NCBI GenBank assembly: GCA_964574335.1
Contig: CAZNNH010000145.1
Span: 1 to 15,897, forward strand
Source: CAZNNH01 sp964574335
GTDB lineage: Bacteria; Acidobacteriota; Vicinamibacteria; Fen-336
Direction of reading: 5' to 3'
Length of the DNA stretch: 15,897 bases
Shown here: one piece after another, positions 1 to 7,081 of the stretch
How positions within the stretch are numbered: the first letter of the stretch is position 1
Layout: every line of letters begins with the position of its first letter
The notes under the pieces: generated by a model
The model's database searches: none
Told to the model about the DNA's origin: nothing
What the model saw: only the letters and a program-made list of their open reading frames with translations
Translations under genes and position numbers: made by a program

Positions 1-184
1 GCTTCTGCCGGTTGCTCATGATGGAGAACGCCATGGCGATGGTGTCCTCCTGCATCAGCCGCTTGGTCTCGACCAGCGGGATGAGCTCGCCGTTGATGCG
101 CACCACGGGGTGTGAGCCCACCTTCAGGTGTAGGTCGGAGGCCTTGCGCTCCGAGGCCAGCTTCAGAAGGTCGTTGATGTGCAT
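1..184 (-). CDS. pilT: PilT twitching-motility ATPase, N-terminus only (runs off the left edge)
   Basis: PilT is the hexameric cytoplasmic ATPase that powers retraction of type IV pili. Only the first 61 residues are in the window. They begin MHINDLLKLASERKASDLHL and continue with VGSHPVVRINGELIPL, the N-terminal PAS-like region typical of PilT/PilU; the Walker motifs would lie beyond the edge. The ATG at 184 is preceded by GGAG seven bases upstream on the minus strand, a good ribosome binding site. A strong sigma70 promoter lies about 190 bases upstream, so the gene probably starts its own transcript rather than reading from the kinase. PilT is preferred over PilB or GspE because those carry an extra long N-terminal domain before this region. 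PilU cannot be excluded from so short a piece. Confidence 0.83.
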   Translation of the reverse strand, partial: MHINDLLKLASERKASDLHLKVGSHPVVRINGELIPLVETKRLMQEDTIAMAFSIMSNRQK

Positions 185-371
185 GACGTCACTCCGTTCC
201 GGGCCTCGCCTCGAAGGCGGTGCCCTTGCCCACCCTTTGCCTGGTCGGGGGGAGCCATCCTCCTCCTCCCGAACGCCGGCTCTCGCGTACCCGGCTCCCC
301 TCCACGGCACGAGCTTCCGTTCGACGGACGGGCCCGCGGCGGCACGGCCGTCGCGGAGCTTCGGAGACGGA
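185..371 (-). other. Long, foldable 5' leader of pilT
   Basis: There is no gene between the kinase stop and pilT. If the promoter at 378-406 is used, the pilT mRNA has a leader of about 187 nt. It contains a perfect 8-bp inverted repeat, GGCTCCCC at 293-300 pairing with GGGGAGCC at 249-256 (plus-strand letters), with a 36-nt loop. An outer GTGCC/GGCAC pair flanks it (minus-strand letters). I do not recognise a known riboswitch consensus. A 60-codon ORF overlapping this region out of frame shows no protein-like composition. Confidence 0.4.
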
Positions 372-377
372 CGGTCG

Positions 378-406
378 ATTCTAGACCGCCCGCTGTGGGG
401 TGTCAA
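378..406 (-). promoter_or_regulatory. Sigma70-type promoter for pilT
   Basis: On the minus strand a perfect -35 box TTGACA (401-406) is followed by exactly 17 bases and then TAGAAT (378-383), five of six matches to the -10 consensus. This is the best promoter match in the window. Transcription would start near 371 and run toward pilT. Its position in the gap after the kinase stop makes pilT an independent unit. Confidence 0.75.
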
Positions 407-446
407 CGCTGGGTTCTGGCGAAGTAGCTGATGGGAGTAGGGTTAG

Positions 447-1382
447 CTACTGCGTCTCGCCGCAGAACGGACACCGGTCCGAGCGTGCGTGGAGAGGCTT
501 CCGACAGTGCCAGCAGAAGCCCCGCTTGGGGACCTCGCGGGCCTTGAGGCGCTTGCGGATGTCGTCGAGCTCGGTGGCCTTGTGGTCGATGTCGAGGGCG
601 GTTGCCAGGTCCTCGAGCAGCTCTCCGGCTCGCTGATAACGCTCTGAGACGTCCTTGGCCAGCGCCTTCATCACGATGTCCGAGATCTCCTTCGGGATCT
701 GGGTGTTCCGGATCCGAGGCGGGGTGCAGCGTCCCTGGGCGACCATACGCTCGATCTGGGCGGGGTTGGGGCTGAAGTAGGGGAGGGTTCCGGTCAGCAT
801 CTGGTAGAGCATGACGCCCAGCGAGTAGATGTCGGAGGCCAGCACCGCCCGGCCCTGGAACTGCTCGGGGGCCATGTAGGGGGGGCTGCCGATCACCGTG
901 GTGGCGTGGGACTTCTCGAGGAACCGTGAGGTCCCGAAGTCGGCCACCTTGACCAGGCCGCTGTCCGAGACCATGACGTTGGCGGGGCGGAGATCGCGGT
1001 GGAGGATGGTGGCTGAGTGGGCGTGATCGACGCCCTTGAGGATCTGGACCGCGTAGTTGATGGCCCGGGGCACGTCCAGCGAGCGCTCGCGATCCAGCAC
1101 CGCCTCCAGGCTCTCGCCCTTGACGTACTCCATGACGATGAAGAAGACGCCGTCCACCCGCTCGGCGGTCAGGATGCCGACGATGTTCTCGTGGTCGAGG
1201 GCGGCCAGCAGCCGTGGCTCCTGGAGTAGCTCGTCGAAGTCGCCACCCTGGCGGTGCGGCACCTTGAGGGCGACCTTCTTGTCGATCCAGGAGTCGCGGG
1301 CCAGGAAGACGGTACCGAAGCCCCCGGAGCCCAGGTTGGACAGGATCTGGTACTTGCCGACCTGCTGTCCGAGGAGGAACAT
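447..1382 (-). CDS. Cytosolic Ser/Thr protein kinase with C-terminal zinc ribbon
   Basis: A Hanks-type (eukaryotic-like) kinase of 311 residues. Visible motifs: glycine loop GSGGFG (18-23), VALK with ATP-binding Lys40, the C-helix Glu (probably Glu55), catalytic HRD (128-130) with Asn135, DFG (148-150), APE (171-173), Asp184 and Arg249. The catalytic loop reads HRDLRPAN, with Arg where most family members have Lys. After a short helical linker the protein ends in a four-cysteine zinc ribbon, CWHC (290-293) and CPFC (304-307). There is no membrane segment and no PASTA or other extracellular sensor, so it should act in the cytoplasm, with the ribbon perhaps binding a partner. Its substrate is unknown. 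It lies between pilT and the divergent pta. The start follows an extended -10 by only 12 bases and no Shine-Dalgarno sequence is visible, so the mRNA may be almost leaderless. Confidence 0.93.
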   Translation of the reverse strand: MFLLGQQVGKYQILSNLGSGGFGTVFLARDSWIDKKVALKVPHRQGGDFDELLQEPRLLAALDHENIVGILTAERVDGVFFIVMEYVKGESLEAVLDRERSLDVPRAINYAVQILKGVDHAHSATILHRDLRPANVMVSDSGLVKVADFGTSRFLEKSHATTVIGSPPYMAPEQFQGRAVLASDIYSLGVMLYQMLTGTLPYFSPNPAQIERMVAQGRCTPPRIRNTQIPKEISDIVMKALAKDVSERYQRAGELLEDLATALDIDHKATELDDIRKRLKAREVPKRGFCWHCRKPLHARSDRCPFCGETQ

Positions 1383-1394
1383 GGAGCGCGGCCG

Positions 1395-1403
1395 AGTATA
1401 GCA
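1395..1403 (-). promoter_or_regulatory. Extended -10 promoter of the kinase gene
   Basis: The minus strand reads TGC-TATACT just upstream of the kinase ATG at 1382. This is an extended -10 element (TGn plus five of six -10 matches). No convincing -35 box is present at the right distance, which extended -10 promoters tolerate. The predicted start near 1388 would leave about six untranslated bases. Confidence 0.5.
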
Positions 1404-1511
1404 GGGAACCGTGACATCGCCGCGGGCCGCGGGCCCCGTTGCGCCGGAGCGGGGAAAGCGGGATCATACGCCGGTTTTGGCGGCGTTCGCCATTGTGGAG
1501 GGGTGGATCCG

Positions 1512-2483
1512 ATGGCCTTCATGGAGCAGATTCGGGAGCGTGTCCGCGGCCAGGGCAAGCGTATCGTGTACCCGGAAGGGCTGGAGGAGCGGGCACAACG
1601 TGCTGCCGTTCTGCTCTCCGCCGATCGTCTGGTGACGCCGGTGCTGCTGGGCGAGGAGAAGGCCCTGCGCGAGCGGGCCACCTCGCTGGGCCTGGCCCTC
1701 GAGGGCGTCGAGCTGCGCGATCCGGCTCGGGATGAAAGACTCTCCGAGTACGCCCAGACCTACTTCGAGCTGCGGAAGCACAAGGGCGTGAGCGGCGAGG
1801 TGGCCCGTGAGAAGGCCACCCTCCCGCACTACTTCGGGGCCCTGATGGTGCGGGCCGGGCACGCCGACGGCATGGTCTCGGGTCTCAACAGCGAGACCAA
1901 GCCCTTCCTGCCGGCCTTCGAGGTGGTCAAGCTGCGGAAGGACTACAAGCGGGCCTCGTCGCTGTTCATCATGGCCTGGCCCGAGCGGGTGCTGTTTTTC
2001 GCGGACTGCGCCGTCAACATCGACCCGGACGTCGTCACCCTGGCCGAGATCGGCCGCGCCACCGCCGCCTCGGCGCGGGCGTTCGGGTTCGAGCCGAAGG
2101 TGGCCTTCCTCTCCTTCTCCACTCGCGGCAGCGCCACCCACGAGTCCGTGGACCGGGTCCGTGAGGCGGCCCGGCTGGCCCGGGAGGCGGACCCGGGGCT
2201 GCTGGTGGACGGCGAGATCCAGTTCGACGCCGCGTTCGTGCCGGAGGTGGCGCGCAAGAAGTGTGGCGACAGCCCGCTCGGCGGCCAGGCCAACGTGTTC
2301 ATCTTCCCCGACCTCAATGCCGGCAACATCGCGTACAAGCTCACCGAGCGGCTGGGCGGGGCGGCGGCGATCGGTCCCATCTTCCAGGGGCTCAACCGCC
2401 CGATCAACGACCTCTCGCGGGGTGCTTCGGTTCAGGACCTGGCCGACGTCGGCGTGATCACCGCGGCACAGGCGATGGCGTAG
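1512..2483 (+). CDS. pta: Phosphate acetyltransferase (short, single-domain form)
   Basis: Pta interconverts acetyl-CoA plus phosphate with acetyl phosphate plus CoA, the step before acetate kinase in acetate overflow or assimilation. The 323 residues match the compact PTA/PTB catalytic domain (usually about 320-340), without the regulatory DRTGG domain of long enterobacterial Pta. Conserved stretches are SFSTRGSATHESVDRV (201-216), VDGEIQFDAA (232-241), and GQANVFIFPDLNAGNIAYKL (258-277) near the CoA and phosphate site. The ATG at 1512 has GGAGG about ten bases upstream. An in-frame GTG at 1503 is too close to that site. No acetate kinase gene is in view. A phosphotransbutyrylase is possible, but the residues favour acetyl transfer. 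The 3' end overlaps the convergent rsmE by 26 bp. Confidence 0.92.
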   Translation: MAFMEQIRERVRGQGKRIVYPEGLEERAQRAAVLLSADRLVTPVLLGEEKALRERATSLGLALEGVELRDPARDERLSEYAQTYFELRKHKGVSGEVAREKATLPHYFGALMVRAGHADGMVSGLNSETKPFLPAFEVVKLRKDYKRASSLFIMAWPERVLFFADCAVNIDPDVVTLAEIGRATAASARAFGFEPKVAFLSFSTRGSATHESVDRVREAARLAREADPGLLVDGEIQFDAAFVPEVARKKCGDSPLGGQANVFIFPDLNAGNIAYKLTERLGGAAAIGPIFQGLNRPINDLSRGASVQDLADVGVITAAQAMA

Positions 2484-3216
2484 CCGCGCCGAGGTCGCCC
2501 CACAGGGACTGTGCGATCGCCACCGCGGCAATCGACGCGGTCTCGGCCCGCAGCACCCGTGGTCCGAGGCTGAGGCAGCGGAAGCCGGCGTCGCAGGCCT
2601 TCTCCACCTCGAAGGGGGCGAAGCCGCCGGCGGGTCCCACCGCCAGCAGGAGTCGGGACGGGGAAGGGGCCAGGCTGGCGAGCAGCGGCTCGCCGGGGCG
2701 CTCGAGAAGCAGCACCCGCGTCCCGTCGAACGGGGTGGCGAGCAGCGCCTCGAGCAGGCGAGGCGCTGCGATCCGGGGCACCCAGGCCCGTCCCGACTGC
2801 TCGGCAGCCGAGGCCGCCACTCGCCTCCAGCGCTCGTCCCGCGTCCCCTCGAGGGCCGGGCGGGCGGCAGCGTCGGTGCGATCGGTGACGACGGGCCAGA
2901 TCTCGGCCACCCCCAGCTCGGTGGCCTTCTGGATCACCAGCTCCATCCGGTCCCCGCGCAGCGCAGCGGCCGCCAGGATCAGCCCCAGGGGCGACTCCGG
3001 CCGCGGCTTCGCCGGTCCTCCGAGCCGGAGCACGACCCGGCGGGAGCTGACCTCCACCAGCTCGGCCAGGTACTCGTGGCCGAGCCCGTCGAAGGCCAGG
3101 ACCTCGGCGCCCTGGCGGAGTCGCAGCACGTTGCGGGCGTGATGGGCGGAGGGGGTAGCAAGCTGGAGCCGGGCTCCGGGCCCGGCGTCGGGGACGTGGA
3201 AGCGCGGACGGCTCAC
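2458..3216 (-). CDS. rsmE: 16S rRNA (uracil1498-N3)-methyltransferase RsmE
   Basis: RsmE is a SPOUT-class, S-adenosylmethionine-dependent enzyme that methylates U1498 of 16S rRNA in assembled 30S subunits. The 252-residue product has an N-terminal PUA-like region (SRPRFHV, HHARNVLRLRQG), the signature RMELVIQKATELGV (90-103), EQSGR (139-143) and the C-terminal knot motifs GPAGGF (194-199) and LGPRVLRAETA (217-227). The family normally has GPEGGF; here the Glu is Ala. The start is GTG at 3216. It overlaps the prmA stop in the form GTGA, so translation is probably coupled. Longer in-frame extensions upstream would run through prmA in another frame and are not used. It is the last gene of the hrcA-to-rsmE cluster, and its 3' end runs 26 bp into pta from the opposite strand. 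Confidence 0.93.
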   Translation of the reverse strand: MSRPRFHVPDAGPGARLQLATPSAHHARNVLRLRQGAEVLAFDGLGHEYLAELVEVSSRRVVLRLGGPAKPRPESPLGLILAAAALRGDRMELVIQKATELGVAEIWPVVTDRTDAAARPALEGTRDERWRRVAASAAEQSGRAWVPRIAAPRLLEALLATPFDGTRVLLLERPGEPLLASLAPSPSRLLLAVGPAGGFAPFEVEKACDAGFRCLSLGPRVLRAETASIAAVAIAQSLWGDLGAATPSPVPR

Positions 3217-4082
3217 GCCAGGGTCACTCGCACCGCCGCCCACTCGCCGCTTCGCGAGACGACGCTCGGCCCCAGCCAGGCGAAGCCGGACCGCGCCTCT
3301 TCGACATCGTCTTGCAGCAGGCCGGAGAGGACGATCCGTGCCCGGCTTCGACACACGCGGCGCATCTCGCGCCGCTGAGCCAGCAGCAGAGGCAGGGTGA
3401 GGTTGGCCACGATCAGGTCGAAGCTGCGGTCCCGGAAGGCGGCGCAGCCGTCGGAGAGGGCGAGCCGCAGCGAGACCTGATTGATCTCGGCGTGGCGTCG
3501 CGCCGACCGGAGCGCCTCTTCGTCGATGTCGGATCCCACCACGCAGGGCGCGCCCAGTCGGGCGGCGGCGACTCCCAGCAGCCCGCTGCCGGTGCCGAGG
3601 TCGAGGACGCGGCCCAGCGGCGCCGAGGCGGCCAGCTCGTCGAGGGCGCACAGGCAGAGCTGGGTGGTCTCGTGGGTCCCGGTCCCGAAGGCCCGACCCG
3701 GGTCAACCCGGAGCAGCGTGCGATCCCGGGGCGGCTCGTCGTTCGCCCAGACCGGGGCCACGTGGAACCGACCCACGGAGAAGGACCGGAACGTCTCGCG
3801 GAACCGGGAGACCCAGTCCGTCTCCGTTACCTCGGTCGGGTGCACCTCGGCGGTTTCGGCGAGATCCCGCAGCGCCCCGAGGACCCGGTCGGCCAGGGCC
3901 GCCTTAGGGTCCGCGCCGGGCGGGTCCCAGCAGTCGGGCGGGAAGTAGGCGAGCAGCTCCACGAGACCCGGCTCGGGATAGCACGCCTCGAGGCCGGTGC
4001 TACCGAGCTCCAGCAGCAACGCCGTGGCCAGGTCCTCGTGCTCGGCAGGCAGCGTCGCGCTGATGGCCATCGTGGAGGGCAT
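3213..4082 (-). CDS. prmA: Ribosomal protein L11 methyltransferase PrmA
   Basis: PrmA trimethylates ribosomal protein L11 using S-adenosylmethionine. The 289-residue protein shows an N-terminal L11-recognition domain (about 1-100), the family signature DPGRAFGTGTHETTQLCL (127-144), SAM-binding motif I LDLGTGSGLLGVAAARLGA (160-178), acidic motif II SDIDEEAL (184-191), the substrate motif IVANL (224-228), and a final EWAAVRV strand. Length is normal for the family. The ATG at 4082 is preceded by AAGAGG five bases away; the alternative Met5 has no such site. It lies 27 bp after dnaJ and overlaps rsmE by a GTGA. The dnaJ-prmA-rsmE order recurs in many bacteria, and it ties ribosome modification to the chaperone operon. 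Confidence 0.95.
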   Translation of the reverse strand: MPSTMAISATLPAEHEDLATALLLELGSTGLEACYPEPGLVELLAYFPPDCWDPPGADPKAALADRVLGALRDLAETAEVHPTEVTETDWVSRFRETFRSFSVGRFHVAPVWANDEPPRDRTLLRVDPGRAFGTGTHETTQLCLCALDELAASAPLGRVLDLGTGSGLLGVAAARLGAPCVVGSDIDEEALRSARRHAEINQVSLRLALSDGCAAFRDRSFDLIVANLTLPLLLAQRREMRRVCRSRARIVLSGLLQDDVEEARSGFAWLGPSVVSRSGEWAAVRVTLA

Positions 4083-4109
4083 CGAGGCCTCTTGCTGGCC
4101 GCCAGGCCC

Positions 4110-5237
4110 CTATCCGAGGAACTCGCGCATGCGGTCGAAGATCGAACGGTCGTCGTCCTTCTCGTCGAGCTTCGGCGGCGACAGCGTCTGCGCCAGCTTC
4201 TCCAGCAGCTTGCGCTGCTCGCCGGAGAGCTTCTTGGGCACCACCACCCGGACCGCCACGTGGAGGTCACCCCGGCCGCGGCCACCCAGGTTCGGCACCC
4301 CACGCCCCCGCAGACGGAAGACCGTGCCGGTCTGGGTTCCGGCCGGGATCTCGAGCGTGGCGGGCTCGCCCTCCAGGCTGGGGATCTCGAGGGTGGCTCC
4401 GAGCGCGGCCTGAGTGATGGCGATCGGGACCTCGCACAGCAGGTGGGCCCCCTCCCGGCGGAAGAACGGGTGCTCCTGGACCCGCACCACCACGTAGAGG
4501 TCGCCGGGCGGGCCACCGGCCGCACCCCCCTCGCCCTTGCCTGCCAGGCGAAGCTGGCTGCCCGAGTCGACGCCGGCCGGGATCTTGACCTTGAGCCGCT
4601 CCTCGCCCGGCGTCTCACCCTCGCCCTCGCACTCCGGGCACCGCTTCTCGATGATCCGGCCGCTGCCCCGGCATCGTTGGCAGGTGCGGGCCACGCTGAA
4701 GAAACCCTGCTGGAACGTCACCTGTCCCGCGCCGCCGCAGGTGGGACAGGAGACCGGATGTGTCCCTGGGGCGGCCCCGCTGCCCTTGCAGGCGGCGCAC
4801 GGGCTGGCTCGGGGGATCTGGATGTGGGTCTCGGTCCCGAAGGCCGCTTCCTTGAAGGTAAGCTCCAGGTTGTAGCGCAGGTCGGCGCCACGGCGCGGGC
4901 CGCCGCGGCTGCGGCCGAACAGGTCCCCGAAGCCAAACAGGTCGCCCAGGATGTCGCCGAAGTCGGCGAAGGTGGTGGGATCGAACCCTACCGGACCCCC
5001 AGAGACGCCGGCATGGCCGAAGGTGTCGTAGCGTCGGCGTTTGTCGGCGTCACCGAGCACGCTGTAGGCCTCGGCGGCCTCCTTGAAGCGCTCCTCGGCG
5101 GCCTTGTCGCCGGGGTTGCGGTCCGGGTGGTGCTTTAGGGCCAGCTTCCGATAGGCCGACTTGATCTCCTGCTCGGAGGCGGACCGAGACACGCCGAGCG
5201 TCTCGTAGTAGTCCGGCTTGCCAGGGGAAGAGGGCAT
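4110..5237 (-). CDS. dnaJ: Co-chaperone DnaJ (Hsp40, type I)
   Basis: DnaJ delivers unfolded substrates to DnaK and stimulates its ATPase. The 375-residue protein has the full type I layout: J domain (9-74) with HPD at 37-39; a Gly/Phe-rich linker (about 75-115, with repeated GDLFGFGDLFG); four CxxCxGxG zinc motifs with cysteine pairs at 147/150, 164/167, 186/189 and 200/203; and two C-terminal beta domains ending in a short tail. It sits 23 bp after dnaK. No good Shine-Dalgarno sequence lies in that gap, so translation may depend on ribosomes leaving dnaK. All catalytic and metal-binding residues are present. Confidence 0.97.
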   Translation of the reverse strand: MPSSPGKPDYYETLGVSRSASEQEIKSAYRKLALKHHPDRNPGDKAAEERFKEAAEAYSVLGDADKRRRYDTFGHAGVSGGPVGFDPTTFADFGDILGDLFGFGDLFGRSRGGPRRGADLRYNLELTFKEAAFGTETHIQIPRASPCAACKGSGAAPGTHPVSCPTCGGAGQVTFQQGFFSVARTCQRCRGSGRIIEKRCPECEGEGETPGEERLKVKIPAGVDSGSQLRLAGKGEGGAAGGPPGDLYVVVRVQEHPFFRREGAHLLCEVPIAITQAALGATLEIPSLEGEPATLEIPAGTQTGTVFRLRGRGVPNLGGRGRGDLHVAVRVVVPKKLSGEQRKLLEKLAQTLSPPKLDEKDDDRSIFDRMREFLG

Positions 5238-5260
5238 CGACGTGGGGCGCTAGCGGCCTT

Positions 5261-7066
5261 TCAAGGTCGAAGCATGGCCTGCCCGATCAGGCTGGCCGCC
5301 CTCTCCATCTCGGCCAGGCGCTCCTTGAGCTCGGCCACCTGAGAGCTGCTCTTGGCCTTCTTGGCCCGTTGCATGGCGGAGAGGATCCGGTCGTGCTCCT
5401 CCGGCGTCAGCTTGCCCTCCAGGGCCTGGACCGAGCGCATGGTGTTGGCGAGCAGCCCCTCGAGCTGGCGTGACACCGACTCGAGCTCCTTCTGGCTCCG
5501 GTCCTCCTGGTCGCGCTTTCGGGTCTCGTCGGCGAGCTGGCTGATCTCGGCCTGGCTGAGGCCTCCCGACGGGTGGATCACGATCGACTGGCTGCGGCCG
5601 GTCGCCTGGTCCTGCGCCGACACCGACACGATGCCGTTGACGTCGATCTCGAAGGCGACCTCGATCTGAGGGACACCCTTGGGGGCCTGGGGGATATTGG
5701 TGAGCTCGAACTTGGCGAGGCTCTTGTTGTAGGCGGCCATGTCGCTCTCGCCTTGCAGGATGTGGACCTCGACCTTGGTCTGGTTGTCGGCTACGGTGGT
5801 GAAGACCCGGCTCTTGCGGGTGGGGATGGTGCTGTTCCGGTCGATCAGCGGCGTGAAGGTTCCGTCCTTGGTCTCGATCCCGAGGGTGTGCGGCGTCACG
5901 TCGAGAAGGACCAGGTCTTTCACTTCGCCGGCCAGGATCCCGGTCTGGATGGCGGCACCCATGGCGATCCCCTCGTCGGGGTTCACCGAGCGGTTCGGCT
6001 CCTTGCCGAAGACCTGCCTGACGATCTCGGTGACCTTGGGGGCACGGGTCTGGCCGCCCACCACCAGCACCTCGTCGATCTGGGACGCGTCCAGTCCGGC
6101 ATCGCTCAGGCAGCGGCGGCAGGGCTCGATGGTGCGCTCCAGCAGGTCGTTGGTCAGCGACTCGTACTGCTGCCGGCTCAGCACCGTGTTCAGGTGCTTC
6201 GGGCCCGAGGCGTCGGCCGAGATGAAGGGCAGCACGATCTCCGTCTGGGGTGCCGTCGACAGCTCGCACTTGGCCTTCTCGGCGGCCTCCTTGAGGCGCT
6301 GGAGGGCCATCCGGTCCTGATGCAGGTCGATCCCGGTCTCGCGCTGGAACTCCTCGATCAGCCAGTCGATGATGCGCTGGTCGAAGTCCTCGCCGCCCAG
6401 GTAGGTGTCGCCGCCGGTGGCGCGCACCTGGAACAGGCCCTCGGCCATCTCCAGGATCGAGATGTCGAAGGTACCCCCGCCCAGGTCGTACACCGCCACG
6501 TACTGGCCGTCGGTCTCCTTGCCGATCCCGTACGCCAGCGCCGCCGCCGTTGGCTCGTTGATGATGCGGGAGACGGTGAGGCCGGCGATGGTGCCGGCGT
6601 CCTTGGTGGCCTGTCTCTGTGGGTCGTTGAAGTAGGCGGGCACGGTGATGATCGCTTCTTCCACCGACTCGCCCAGGTAGTCCTCGGCAGCCGCCTTGAG
6701 CTTCTGGAGGACGAACGAGGAGATCTCCGGGGGCGAGTAGACCTTCTCCTCGATCTGGATGTGGGCGTCGCCGTTCTGGGCCTCGACCACGGAGTAGGGG
6801 AGCAGGCGGAAGGCGTGCTCCACCTCGGTGGACTTGAACTTGCGGCCGATCAGCCGCTTCACCGCGAAGACCGTGTTGCGGGGGTTGGTCAGGGCTTGCC
6901 GCTTGGCGATCTGGCCCACCAGCCGCTCCCCCTTCGCCGTGAACCCGATGATCGAGGGGGTGGTGCGCGCCCCCTCCTGATTGGGGATCACCTGGGGCGT
7001 GCCCCCCTCCATCACGGCCACGCAGGAGTTGGTGGTGCCCAGGTCGATGCCGATCACCTTTCCCAC
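5261..7066 (-). CDS. dnaK: Molecular chaperone DnaK (Hsp70), short C-terminus
   Basis: DnaK is the ATP-driven chaperone of the cytoplasm. The 601-residue protein shows phosphate-binding loop 1 GIDLGTTNSCVAV (6-18), PAYFNDPQRQATKDAG (143-158), INEPTAAALAYG (169-180), phosphate loop 2 YDLGGGTFD (193-201), VVGGQTRAPKV (335-345), the hydrophobic linker VLLDVTPHTLGIET (386-399), and the beta-sandwich with its substrate cleft. It ends right after the helical lid. The usual disordered tail and acidic EEVKD-like end are absent, leaving it about 30-40 residues shorter than typical. The start is GTG at 7066, with GAGGT five bases upstream. An overlapping ATG at 7068 is out of frame. It follows grpE by 15 bp and precedes dnaJ. 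Confidence 0.97.
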   Translation of the reverse strand: MGKVIGIDLGTTNSCVAVMEGGTPQVIPNQEGARTTPSIIGFTAKGERLVGQIAKRQALTNPRNTVFAVKRLIGRKFKSTEVEHAFRLLPYSVVEAQNGDAHIQIEEKVYSPPEISSFVLQKLKAAAEDYLGESVEEAIITVPAYFNDPQRQATKDAGTIAGLTVSRIINEPTAAALAYGIGKETDGQYVAVYDLGGGTFDISILEMAEGLFQVRATGGDTYLGGEDFDQRIIDWLIEEFQRETGIDLHQDRMALQRLKEAAEKAKCELSTAPQTEIVLPFISADASGPKHLNTVLSRQQYESLTNDLLERTIEPCRRCLSDAGLDASQIDEVLVVGGQTRAPKVTEIVRQVFGKEPNRSVNPDEGIAMGAAIQTGILAGEVKDLVLLDVTPHTLGIETKDGTFTPLIDRNSTIPTRKSRVFTTVADNQTKVEVHILQGESDMAAYNKSLAKFELTNIPQAPKGVPQIEVAFEIDVNGIVSVSAQDQATGRSQSIVIHPSGGLSQAEISQLADETRKRDQEDRSQKELESVSRQLEGLLANTMRSVQALEGKLTPEEHDRILSAMQRAKKAKSSSQVAELKERLAEMERAASLIGQAMLRP

Positions 7067-7081
7067 ATTGGACCTCGTACG

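Noticed and set aside
185..371. c-di-GMP or c-di-AMP riboswitch in the pilT leader
   Set aside because: The leader can fold, but I could not match the conserved core of either class by eye. I report only a structured leader.
424..450. Inverted repeat GTAGCT / AGCTAC at the kinase stop as a terminator
   Set aside because: A six-base stem with a 15-base loop and no T-run on the minus strand is too weak to call.
1420..1433. Tandem CCGCGGG repeat between kinase and pta
   Set aside because: Two 7-bp copies in very GC-rich DNA are expected by chance, and their placement relative to promoters is not informative.
1254..1511. Upstream extension of pta through the kinase start
   Set aside because: It overlaps the kinase coding region and adds residues not found in the family. 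The ATG at 1512 has a good ribosome binding site.
3312..5138. 608-codon plus-strand ORF opposite prmA and dnaJ
   Set aside because: It is the reverse-frame shadow of two well-identified genes in GC-rich DNA. The translation is Gly/Arg/Ala/Leu-rich with no domain signature.
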